From Neodontobutis hainanensis (lineage: Eukaryota; Chordata; Actinopteri; Gobiiformes; Odontobutidae), in NCBI GenBank assembly GCA_024349245.1, contig JALDNG010000022.1, positions 12,408,501-12,472,500 of the forward strand: a stretch of 64,000 nucleotides of DNA, given 5' to 3'. A program made the position numbers and the translations under genes. The notes below the pieces were generated by a model. It was not told the DNA's origin, ran no database searches, and was given only the letters and a program-made list of their open reading frames with translations. Shown piece by piece: positions 24,770-36,241 of the stretch. The first letter of the stretch is position 1, and every line of letters begins with the position of its first letter.

Positions 24770-27567
24770 CATCTTGTTTTTCATGTTAGTTGGGGAGAAC
24801 CCGGAAGGGAACTATTATATTATTTTGTGCTTAGATCACAGACTTCTGATTTTATTTCTTAGCTTTGAGAACAATGCTTAGCTACACTACATTTAGCAAT
24901 TCAAAACGGGTCACATCAGTCCTAATTCAGGACAGGACTCTACTAGATCTTATGTTGTGATATCTAGCACCAAAAGGTTTGCAGCACCAATGTTGGTCCT
25001 ATATCTAGATTAGTCCAGCAGCACATTCCATTTTACTTGTTAAAGTTTTATTTTAGGCACTGGCTACTTAAGACTTGTAAAACGGACAACAAAAGCTGCA
25101 GTTTTGGAGATCTTATGACTGATTCCTCCAACCATTACACTATGGATCCTGCCAAAGTGCCTCTATCAAAGAATAACTGGGTTTTTTCTGAATCTGAATA
25201 CCTACATGATACCTCTTCCCAATCCAACCTGGATAGATACTAATATAGCAGTCTATGATGTCAGTATTTTAGTTTCTGTGGCAGTTGACATCACTACTCC
25301 TCCAGATCAGTTCCCACACACAGGAAAAGTTGTGATGTCACTGTCCCTGGCTGCCAATGCCTTGTCTGAGCACAAATACTCATTTGCCTATGATGAGGGC
25401 GTTTTTTCCAACAAACTTAGTTAGTATGGTTTTAATGTTTTTTTGCCAGAGTGACCTGCCATTGGCCAATTATTTCCTTGCCACATTAGTGTGGTGTGTC
25501 ACATAGAATGGTGTGGTGGTTTCTGGGAAATGTATGACAGTGTGAAGCCTCTCACCAGTTTCCTCCAGACTTGCTCTCCAATGTGGGATTCAGCAGAGGA
25601 GCTTACTACTTACTACTCTTACTATGCGTGTACACCTGACATCACACCAATAAACAGTCACATTTGATTGTTCTTCTGAAAAAGGTCAGATTCGGACAGT
25701 TGGGAAGAAAAAAAACAGCGTAAAAAAAAAAATCAAACACAATCCCACATGTGCAGTCTGATTCACAGTGTAGCTTGCTTGTTCCAGTTAGCCTAGCAGT
25801 TAGCCATAACAAACAGCCCTCACGCAGACTAAAGAGGGGATTATCGTTAGAAGTGGCTAAATTGACTCCATATTGCTAAGACACATGAGACAGTGTAGCA
25901 CTCTGTCAACAGAGAAACCTGTCTACATAACCAGCTCATTTGCTTATCTTTTATATTCAATAACATATAGTACCCAAAAATCTAATTTTCACAATAAGAG
26001 AATAAACCGAATTTTAATTTATAGTTATTAGGGTTGCGTTGACTTAAGGCTCTGCTGTAAATCACAGCTATAATGTGTTTTGTGTGACTCCATGCCTGCT
26101 ACTACTGACCAACTCTGGTTTTAGGCTAATCCCCTGGTTTATTTGGGGAAGTCCCATCCATCTCTCCACTCTGAGAGCTCTGTGGTTCATGCTTGGCAGT
26201 ATAAAATAATATACTGTTATGTTAGCAGAAAAGACCAGTTAGCATTGGGGAAGTTAGAATAGCGCTGCCAAAGTCAATGCTGGCCCTTTAAATACACACT
26301 TTAGCCGCACAGCCTCTACATGCCTTGGATTCAGCTTTCTGCTTTGGTTGAGTTTGAGCCCAAAAGGTCAGATTGCATGATAGATTTGTAAAAGGATATG
26401 TTTTCCATTTATTGGTGAGATTATTTTCAAAGGAAATCTTCAGATGGGAATGACTTGGTCACGGGGCGTCAAGGGGCTTTGCTGGTATCTCATAAGACAG
26501 AGCTCGGCACGGAGTGGGTATTTTTTCGCCTTTGCTTTCATCGAGTGTTCATGAGAAAGTTGAGTGAGAGCAGCCTAAACATCAGTGGAACTATGGCTAG
26601 GTAAAAAGAAATAGTTAACACCTCAAGCAGACCTGATGACAGAGGCTCCTCATACCTCAACCTGTATGTTTAGCTGAAAAAGATGCTCACATTGAACTAC
26701 CTTAACTTCAGACGTGTAAGGTGGACAAGCTGTCTACCTTCACTCAAACTGTTTTTGTTTTGTCAGTTTCCCATGGCAACCAAGACTTTTGTTGACTGAT
26801 TTTTTTCACTCTGAGCAATGCTAATTTTGCTTAATTAGTTCCTGCCAGACAGACACTGAACTTGCGATATATTGCCGAACACAAATACACATTATTATGT
26901 CTCAAAACCTTATGTCTTTAGCTCTCTCTTAGTGTGGAGGAGGTACAGTAAGCAGGAAATCTGAAGGAAATATGTATCATCGACCCTCAATCTTTCCACA
27001 CATCTTTGTACACCCTGCACCGTCCATCCTATCTGTTGCTTCACACCTAAAAAAAAAAAGTCTTTGTCCCATCAGCTCTACTGTATCCCTCCTAGCATCA
27101 CATTTCTTTTTTCTCTGCACCCTCCCTGTCAATTGAGTCAGCTCTGAATGAGGGCAGCAGTCTGTCAGGTGTGAATAGACACTGTGTTGGCGGAGCCAAA
27201 CACATGACCTCTCTTGGATGTAATGCAAATATTCTCCCTTCATTTAAGGCTCCAGAGTTCAGTCAGAAATACAATTGTGCAATAACGATGATGGCAGATA
27301 CTGACAGGTCTTTGGCCTGGGTGGAATTTGGCCAACCTCCTGCTTGAGAAATATTCCTCCTGCAGAATTGCTCAGTGTTCCCACAAGTCAGGTATTTTGT
27401 TCACTATAGATATAAAAAGGACAAGTATTAACAGCGTGTATGCTCATTTTGTTCCTGTGTTAATTTATATTGTGAGGGAGCATAGATGGAAATTAATGTC
27501 TGGCTTCTTTCACTTCATATCTACCACAAAGCTCTTTTCTCCCCTAGGCCATTGCTCAAAGACAGAG

Positions 27568-27590
27568 TGGGATTATGGGATTTGCAGTTC
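27568..27590 (-). promoter_or_regulatory. ZNF143-like motif
   Basis: GGGATTATGGGATTTGCAGT resembles the reverse complement of the ACTACAATTCCCAGAATGC element bound by ZNF143, with about three mismatches. Such sites occur in promoters and at chromatin loop anchors; no promoter is evident here. Confidence 0.25.
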
Positions 27591-28822
27591 TGGTTGAATT
27601 CCAAAACAGGTGTGTAACCTTGTGTTGAAGTAACCCAAGGGTTTCTATGACAACACATAGAAAATTAAGGCTCAAGCTATTTTTTTTCTTTTTCTCCAAC
27701 TTGGCCAGACAAGCACAAGAGAGAAATGACTCAAGTGTTAAGTATCTGGAATACACTTGGAATGAGTCTTTGTGTTAAGCTTTTTTAAGACGGGTTGGTA
27801 ATTTACAGTCCCTATTTTTGGAAAGTGGTTCACTACAACAGTCTGGCTCTCCAAGTCAGTCTACATTTTATCAAGGAAGTGGAAAACAAGTCACCTAGAA
27901 CAGATTTATGTTATGCGGAAAAACATACACCAGGTCTACAGCTGGATGAAAAAGCCTAGGAAGGAAGTTAATGTAAATTCATCCTTTACCTCTAGAAATG
28001 TAGCAATGGCATTGTCTTGATAAACTCTGAAAGATTCTAAAAGTCAAAAATCTGAAAAATAAATCGCAAAAGCTGTGATTTTCCAGAACTAATGCTTCAC
28101 TGGACTGAGTCATGGCTGCACATGTTTTTGCATAAAGGAAAAATTTGAATAGATTTTACCGTGTTTAGATCATTTGTTAATGGATGCCAATACACTCACT
28201 GAATATGTAGTAATATAGTGAAAAGGAAGTGGTATAAAGTTTGGGCTGCCACACAATTTGCTAGCACACAGCTCAGCACAAAATGAACTTGGTGCAGATG
28301 TAGACTAGTACTAGAAGTGTTTCATAGTTTTTCTGAGAGACAGTTTGCACTACCTGGATCACTACGTTGTAAACAGAAATATTTAACATTTTGTCAATTC
28401 AAACCTATGTTAATTCTAGAAAGTTATGCTTGAAACATGCTAACACTTTTGTTACTTCATCACAATTATTTAACAGGTTGTTCTGAAACTCTTAATCTGA
28501 TCAGCGCAGTTATTTTTGTGCTCGAGCCATTCGCTATCAAAAAGTTAAGAACAAAATTATAGGCAACAGCTCCAAACCAGCCCCAAAATGCCTTGGTGTA
28601 AACAAGGTGTAAGCCGTCTTTCTTCATCCCTGCGCTCCTAACAGCATAACCTGTAGAAGCCCTACACCAGTGAGGTCAAAATCCCCGAAAAGCCACAATC
28701 CCCTGCTTGAGTTCCCCTGAGGCAAGCCCCCACCTGAAAAATCCCTCCCATCCTGTCTGGACCCACATGGCCTGGCTCTGCATGGGATTTATGCACATTT
28801 CTCCTCTTAGTCCTCCTATGAC

Positions 28823-28842
28823 TTTTTTTTTTTTTTTTTTTT
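28823..28842. repeat. Poly-T run (20)
   Basis: Twenty T in a row, followed by GCTAAGG. It could be the A tail of a minus-strand retro-insertion, but no body is recognisable next to it. Confidence 0.9.
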
Positions 28843-31326
28843 GCTAAGGCCCAGCTGTGCCAGTGCAACCCTTGTGTTGCGTTTTTCCTGTTGCTTCTCT
28901 AGCCAAAATTGAAAAGGAACGATGGAAATAAAGGAAAGAAACAGTTAAGTGAGAATGAGAGTTAGTGTCAGTTTCTGGCACAGGTTTTGCTGTCTGCTCA
29001 GTTTTCACGGCCCGTGGTTTTATTAGACTTTCCGCCGGGCTGCGGGCAAGGTTAAACGGCCAACGCTGCCCCGTTTGGGCTTGAACATTTCTTAAACCCC
29101 CCCCCTTTCTCCCTCCACACTCACTCTATCCAACCCCTCCTTCTGGCTGGCTTGCAGGGCCACTGCCAGTAAAGGAAGCACATTAACACTCTGGCCAATA
29201 ACAGAGCGGGCTTTGTCCGCAGCCAGGCAAGTCAGTCCATTAGGCCCACGCTGTAGTCCACACAGCACCAATTAGAAAAGGCAGAGATCGGTGCCATTCT
29301 AAACAGAGGTGTGAGCTTTACAAGAAGACTACAGGTGTGCTTGGGGGAAATAATGGACTGTATTACTGATTGGGTGGACTGTGCTACACTGTGTTCCTCT
29401 ACCACCTTTTAAGAGCCAACTCAGCAATGTAGAGTTATGACAACCCATGTTTAACCTGCAAACTTGAGTTTCCTTGGGGTGTTGGAACTAATAAAAATGG
29501 TTTTACATTTAATACATTTAATCCTTAAATGTGAAAACAAAAAGCATAATGATATGACTTAAAAATAAAGAAGCAGAAGTGATCACAAATCTGTGAGCTG
29601 GGGCTATAGTAAAGGCTTCTACACATGCTTGGCCATGGTAAAAGACCAGACTAACTACATGTTGTTTTTGCCCCAATTCCTCTTCTTAATATCCCCCAAG
29701 GCTAATATGGATGAGGAAAAAGCTGACAATTATACAGGCATTAGTTTCAGTTGAGTAATTGCTGGCTCTTATTTGACTACATTTAGTGCATTGTACCTGC
29801 CAGAACATATGACCTGCCAGGTTAGAGGATATGAGCCCTGAAGAGGTATGAGACAATCATGCAAAGACAGGATGGGTCTGACTTACAAGGGGCTTTCCAT
29901 TGACAATTAATCTATGCGTCATAGACACTGGTTATTTCCTAATAAACATTTCAGCAAGATTGGCTCTGAGAATAAAAATGAAAAGTATGAATGATAAAGG
30001 ATGACAGATTTTTATTTTAAAATGAATAGTAATACTACACAGAGTCTGCGGAGAGACTCATGCAAACTGTAACTTAACATTGTGTTGACAAGGGGGCATT
30101 GCAACTTGCTACCAACACACAACATGCTGTATTTTCTCAAATAAGCGTGTCTAACCTCCTCTGGTCTGTTTTTACTCAGCCTGCCCAGGGCTGTCACTTT
30201 CCTATGAAATAATTACTACAAATTTAGTGCATTCACATGATTGGGTTCATGGGATTTTCCTGTGCCTAAATGGAGTCTCTGCTCCATGTCAGGGCAATAG
30301 TGATACAGTGTCGAGACATGATCTAGGCTCTTATGGCCAGGATGGGTGCGGAACTGAAAGGCCTCATTCATCTTAAATGTCTGAGTAGAACAAGAAGTTC
30401 TGAAGAAGTTCAAGCAAAGTTATGGGCGATTTATGTCCGGTACACCCTAAAAATAGACAGTTCTTTGATGTCAGCTGTAAACCTTAAAAATATATTTTCC
30501 CATTTGTCTTTAAGGCCTTTTTGGCATACAACCTAACTATAGCTACCACTCAAGCACTAAGAAGCTAATTCAACTAAGATGGCGGCATTATCAGACCTGA
30601 CACCCTATTTAGTGTTGATTTTTGTGCCTAATGCTGTGTTTTAGTTGGAAAGCTAAATACAGGCATCTTTCCTCTCACAGCAGGGACAGTGAACATGACA
30701 CTGTCTTTTAGCTTCCCGCCAAAACACCCACAAAGTTCTGTAACCCTGCTAGTAACACATACATAGTCATTAGGAGCCTATTTGTTTTCCCACAGATAAT
30801 ATCACCCCTCATGTGAGCTCAGAATTGGGGCCTCTGCTAGGCATTCTCGCTGAGGTAGGGAAAGCCTGGGTGGTGCTTGTGGACTGGACACTGCACCACC
30901 AGAGCTAGGGTGGTCCTGTTCAATGGGCTCTCCTGTTGATGTTTTTGGTCATGATCGACTGATATTTTGAGATTCATTTTGACGTACAACTCAAATTTGA
31001 CACCAAAACCAGTGACTTTGAGAGGAAAATGACAATTTTAGAAAATTCTAGTGGCTGTAATGTAAGATGTTACCAGATGGATTTTATTCTAGGTGGCTTT
31101 ATGTTCCAGTTTTTGCTTTGGCTAAAGACTTGGCACTGTAGAAGAGGTTTGGAAGGCAGTGGTGGTATTTGTACTTTTCTGTCTTAAGTTAGAAAATTTT
31201 AGTTATCTTTCTCAGTTTCAGACTATCTTTGCCTGAGCTAAACCTCTGTGACATTTATATAGCCCATGTAAAATGTAATTGAATTCAGAAGATGCCAACA
31301 ATTTATTTTTATGGATGTGTTTTTAG

Positions 31327-31454
31327 GTTCAAACTTTGTGACGCGTAAGATCAGTCGTTCTGTGGCAAAGATTCATCTTGGCCAACTGGAGAGCTTCAGA
31401 CTGGGCAACCTGGACTCCAAGAGGGACTGGGGCCACGCCAAAGACTACGTGGAG
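31327..31454 (+). CDS. gmds: gmds internal exon C (about human residues 215-257)
   Basis: The first two bases complete the Gly codon from the previous exon. The translation continues SNFVTRKISRSVAKI and ends KRDWGHAKDYVE, both signature stretches of GDP-mannose 4,6-dehydratase; DWGHAKDY is highly conserved from bacteria to man. The acceptor is GTTTTTAG and the donor is GAG|GTAAAG. The exon is 128 nt and ends in phase 0, so the next exon should start with the AMWLMLQ-type segment. I did not find that segment before base 64000. Substitutions against human, such as Ser for Cys after LGQLE, look neutral. With the two other exons it gives 142 uninterrupted codons, so the locus reads as an intact gene rather than a pseudogene. 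Confidence 0.97.
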
Positions 31455-33653
31455 GTAAAGCACACAAACATATAACCACAGACAATCCTGAGACGTACAC
31501 ATAGAAATATATGCACAGTGCTGCAGAGTTACAGAGAGTTCAGATGTGCACATAGTATCAACAGGGCATGTTTTCCCAGATCATTTGAGGCCGCAATATG
31601 CAATCTGCATGAAGCCTTCTATGATTCCTTGCCAGAAGAGAAACAGAGATAGAGAAAGGGAGCGGGAGTAGGCTGCATGCTGTGAGGCCACAGACTACAC
31701 TTTGGTTTCCCACAACTCACCCATGTCCCAGATCCCTTCAAGCCCCCATTGACATTCCCCAATCCCAAGAAAGAGAGATATTAAGGGAACAGCGAGTCCT
31801 AGGGACGATGACAGAAATATAGTGTTTGTGTTAATGTAATGGTGCCAGCAGCAAGCAGAAAAAGGAGTGGAGAGATGAAACGAAACAGTGGGGTCATGTC
31901 GTTCAGAAGTAGACAGTGTTTTTCTCTCATTAATGTGTGCCTAAGAAGTGCACATTCCACTGAATGCGTCAAAGTGTGCAATAGGTTAAGGTTGGAACAT
32001 GTGTGTGGTTGTGAAGATGAAAGGCCCGGCAGGTTGCCATGTCTTACAGCAGCCCCCTTACGGCGTAACGTGTTATTATTAGGAGTCAATAGTGGCCGCA
32101 TTGGTGAGGGTTCACTTTGAGATGGGAGGCAGGGTGAAAAGGTTACACTGGGGAAGCTCAGTTGAACTTTAGATGTAAAGTAGGGGTCACTGCGTTAGAC
32201 AAGTTGATGGCTGTCGGTGGGAGATGTGTGTTTTTTTGTAAAAGTATTGATCAGTGGGCAATCATATCTTGGTTCATTGCTTTTTAAACTGTGGTTGGTC
32301 TACTTTTTTTTTTTTTGGTTTTGGTTTAAAATTTTTCTAAAAATGTTGACAGGCAGGACAATCAACGGTATGAAGAGAGACATTGGCTTTGCTATAGATA
32401 TTTTTTTACTGGTAAATTTTCAAGCCATCATTGTTCATTAGTGTTATTAACAGTTTTATTTACTAAGCCTAGTCCATAATTTGTTGTTATTATAAATTAT
32501 TTAATGTTACAAACAGAGCCTAACAATTAGATATTCTGAATAGTCTACCACCTGACCTTACCCTTATGCATTACATTACTTTTGGTAAAACAAAACTGAA
32601 ATTTGATCAGAAAATAATCAGACTCTCATTGTTGCTCTTCTTAATGTGAAGTTTGAACTTTTTTATTTGTCACAGGTAGTGGCCAATACACTATAATACT
32701 ATAAGTCTATATTCTTCAAAGTCTTTACCTGTATATATGCACACTGCAATAGCGCTCCAAACATTCATCCTGTCAACCTTTAAAAATAAAATTGTTGGTC
32801 ACAAATTATCTCTTTTTTTTTTCAACAAGTTTGTCTGAACATTTGTGTTGTGGTGGATTTGTGTGCATGTGGGTCTAGTCCTGTCTAGGGGACCATGAAT
32901 TGAGACGCTCCAGGTTTCCTGTGGGAACAGGCCGGCATTCCTGTTCTGGTGCATCAGGCACCTCCTTAGTGAGTGTCTCCAGTTTCGGAAAGGCGGATTT
33001 CGGGAAGCCAAACAGAAGCTGAGGTGCTAAGGGGAACTGAGTTGGAGAAGGAAGGGGGTAGATGAAGGGTGGAGGCGAACAAACGCGTGTTTGTGGGATT
33101 TGTACATCATGCAGAAAGCAACCATCTTTCCTGCTTACAGTCCACACCTCCCTGCTGACCCTCAAAGCCAATTGCTGTAATCTCGATCTTGTTCACTGTC
33201 TCAGTCTGAAATATCCATACAGTCCAAAACCAAACAACTCGCAATTTGTAAACAGAACCATGTGTGTCTACTTGAGGCTGACAACTGCTTTTCCTCCCTT
33301 TTCCCTCTCCTCACCCCACCCAAGGAAACAGGGACAGGGAAATTGCTTGTAATTGGTTGTGGATGGATTGTGGGTGGCAGGAGGGGTGTGCTGTGTGTCT
33401 GCTATAACGACGTCTGAAGGCGTGCGGCTGGCTGGGCATCATCTCAGCCAGGTATCGGGTGTCTGTCGCAGGCAGACAGACTGACCTGGGGCTGCCCAAC
33501 TCTCAGTGGATATGTTTAGTAATGCTATGCTAATATACTGAAAGTAGGACCAGACTTTTTAGCATGATATCAGCAGAAAAAAAGTGTTAATTTCTCCTGA
33601 TCTCATTTCAATTAAATGGATTATGTGTTTGTTGTTTGTCTGAATAATTCAGT

Positions 33654-34446
33654 GTGCTGATGGAGAAGTACAGAGAAGAGCATTCTGTCTTTTGTAGGTT
33701 TAGAGAAAGCATGTATGGTGCCAAGAGGAGCTGTGGTATTGTATTATGAAGTCTGGAGTGGAGTGGTGCAAGATGTGTATGAGACAGTGGTGAGGTGTGC
33801 TGTAGATGGGACAGAGGAGTTCATGGTGGAGGGACTGACTCTGGGCATCTTCTTGTTTGCTGTGTTGATGGACAGGCTGACAGATGAGGTTAAAAGTGAA
33901 TTTCCATGGGCTATAATGCTTGCAGGTAATATTGTGATCTGTTGTATGAGCAGGTGGAGGAACATCTAGAGGACAGAATACAAGTGTGTGAATGAGAGGG
34001 ACCCAAGTGAAATGGTGAGGTTTTGGGGAGCAAATGTAAAGAAGGTGAGTAGAGAAAAGTTTTAGATGTGATAAAATAGTACCAGCAAGAATATAAAAAG
34101 AGAGGTGTACAGGATCGTGGTGGAGCAACAGCAATGGTATATAGTTTAGAGACAGTGGCACTGAAGAAAACACAGGAGCTAGACGTAGCAGAGCCGAAGA
34201 TGTTGAGGTTCTCTTTGGGAGTAATGAGCATGGATAGGATCAGGAATGAGTCCATGAGAGGGACAGCTCATGTGAGATGTTTTGGAGACATAGTGGGAAA
34301 GGCCAGATTGTGATGGTTTGGACATGTTCGGAGGAGGGAGAGTGATTATATCGTGTGAAAGATGTCGAAGTTAGAGCTGCCAGGCAGGAGGCCTATAGGA
34401 AGACCTAAGAGGAGATTTATGGACCTAGTGGAGGACATGAAGTGTA
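33654..34446 (+). pseudogene. Decayed LINE reverse transcriptase fragment
   Basis: Conceptual translation across several stops and frameshifts gives segments typical of a non-LTR retrotransposon RT common in fish and amphibian genomes. They run in order: LMEKYREE, VVQDVYETVVRCAVDGTEEF, FAVLMDRLTDEV, a degraded catalytic segment, then LRFSLGV, MDRIRNE, RGTAHVRCFGD, RLxWFGH and LPGRRPxGRPKRRFMD. Only the finger/palm part and the C-terminal connector survive; no endonuclease domain or clear 3' tail is seen. The catalytic F/YADD box (33919-33930) reads LAGN, so both Asp residues are lost. The element is in the same orientation as gmds. It is probably an RTE- or L1-like LINE; the clade is not certain. 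Confidence 0.85.
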
Positions 34447-35420
34447 GATCTACATTTATACAAGTAATTGATGTAGGGATAATATATAAATATACTTGTG
34501 TCACACACATTATAAATCAATTAGCATTCTTTTAATTTAAAGCGCCACAATCCCAATTTATTTTTGTTTTTCGTCCCAACAATCCTGGGTTCTGGAGTGC
34601 TTGTATTTTTTTTCCTTTATGCTGGAGATATCCTGGCATTTATAAAATTTATTTGACTGTGTATGTCTGAGATCTGGACATAAACATCTATAGTGAAAAT
34701 GTGTCACTCTGAACAGTTAAAGTGGTATGATTTATCCGATTTATCTTTCGCAACATTCCTTCCATGCTTTCCATCAGCCTTTACCACCACTTCTTTATCA
34801 CTCCTCCTTTCCGGCTGCAGTCCTTTTCCTGTGCAGTGAGGGTTTAGAATGGACCAGTCACTGTAGTAGTTCTAACTTTTTCTTTTGGGCTCCATCCTGC
34901 TTTGCTCCCTCCCAATCCTAAACCTATTTTTTTAAGCGTTGGTGTTTTGTTCTGCTGAAAAGCTGCGTCACCGGGCCAGTGCTCCACTAGTGTCCCACAC
35001 TTGTACAGTCCTTTTTTGGTGACATGTTGCCACCCACTGACCATATATTTCCCTTTGACATCTAATAAGCATCTCTTTCTGGAGCCAGTATGGACCAGTG
35101 TGGAAACTGTTGCCAGATGAGATGTGGTTGACCTGCCGACACAGTCTCGACGGCTCTTGTCTCGCTCTCATATTTGTTTTTAGATGATAATTACCTTTGA
35201 GATTCATGTCTTTGGTAGAATATTTTTTACAGGCTTCAGGTGCAGTGTTTGTGTGTGTGTGGTTGCCCGTCTGCGGTGCTAACTGTCTAATTCCTGGCAT
35301 TGTGTGGAGGCCATGAGGTGACAGGACAGCCCTGATGGTGTCATTTTTCACCTCTTTTATTATTCTTGTTCCTTTTTTACTTTGCAGCTGCCTCTCTGTG
35401 CAGTAATGGTTACAGATGAG

Positions 35421-35520
35421 GCTAATTAGCCAATCACAGCGCAGATCAGGGCCAATCACAGATGATTGATGAGACCTGCGGGCCATTTATCACATGTTTT
35501 TGGCCTGGGAGGTGACAGCT
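35421..35520. promoter_or_regulatory. Candidate enhancer block (homeodomain, CCAAT, PBX/MEIS motifs)
   Basis: Within 100 bp there is a perfect palindrome GCTAATTAGC (35421-35430). There are two identical CCAATCACAG decamers (35430-35439 and 35452-35461), whose starts are 22 bp apart, then TGATTGAT (35463-35470) and TGACAG (35513-35518). These are typical homeodomain, NF-Y/CCAAT, PBX and MEIS motifs. Conservation cannot be tested here. Confidence 0.35.
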
Positions 35521-35943
35521 GGGGCAGGCGCGGGAACTACAGTAAGCTAGACTTTTGACGTCAGAATTTGAACTTTTTCTATGGGCAGTTATCCAAATCA
35601 GCTTGTGCCTGTAATCCTTGAAGCTATGTTGGTTTGGGTATCTGTGAAGGCTGTCATTTTTTATCTTTTAAGTGTCCATTTAGCAATAAGGCCTATACAT
35701 CAAGTTCATTAACTGTTTTAAACTGCGTATTCATGAATGACATATACTTTTTTATTTTTTAAGTGTATTAACCAGTAAGTGAGACAAGATCTGATTTTAT
35801 ATTTATATGGGAATGAGCACAAATCCAAGGACTCTGGCACTATAATGGTTCCTGTATTTAATTTTACAGTCAGTTACAAAAAGTAAATTTATGAGTACAA
35901 CTGAGCTCAACTGCATCTTACTCTTTCACCATATCCACTACTG

Positions 35944-35961
35944 GGTCCTAGAGGGCGCTAT
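35944..35961 (+). promoter_or_regulatory. Weak candidate CTCF site
   Basis: GTCCTAGAGGGCGCTAT has the AGAGGGCGCTA core of the CTCF consensus but lacks the upstream CCA. Confidence 0.3.
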
Positions 35962-36221
35962 CTTCTTGGGTGGGAAGGTGGTGGGTAGTTTTGCTAATAA
36001 CTGCTCATTGTGCCTAGTTTGACCACATCTTTACAGGGAGCTGATAAATAACTTTAGCTGCTCTGTAAGGTTTTAATAAACGCAGCTGGAACAATAAAAA
36101 AGCTAAAATGAGAGCTAATAGGGCAGGCATTAGGTTTCATCACTGACTGAACTGACAACTCTCCCAGCCCTGACCCCTGCTGCTCCAACACACCCAAACT
36201 GGCAGAATCATCCTTAGATGT

Positions 36222-36241
36222 TGTGTGTGTGTGTGTGTGTG
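36222..36241. repeat. Short (TG) microsatellite
   Basis: Ten TG units after TTAGATGT. Confidence 0.9.

Larger units (their letters stand above)
23144..31326 (+). other. gmds intron between exons B and C
   Basis: This 8.2 kb intron runs from a consensus GTGAGT donor to a GTTTTTAG acceptor and again interrupts a Gly codon after base one. It holds an AAAT microsatellite, a GC-richer block with a perfect DR1 motif (about 23.8-24.0 kb), a strong CTCF-type motif (24.75 kb), a ZNF143-like motif (27.57 kb), a 20-base T run (28.82 kb) and a GC-rich block (28.98-29.3 kb). I recognise no coding sequence or transposon in it. ORFs at 25037-25424 resemble no family I know. Confidence 0.93.

Noticed and set aside
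33700..34255. 157- and 114-residue ORFs on the minus strand
   Set aside because: They are antisense to the LINE RT fossil, whose sense strand gives recognisable RT motifs.
34968..35486. 172-residue ORF on the minus strand, the longest in the window
   Set aside because: It has no domain, signal peptide or repeat pattern I recognise and no similarity to known families. It overlaps motif-dense non-coding sequence. One chance ORF of this length is expected in 64 kb.
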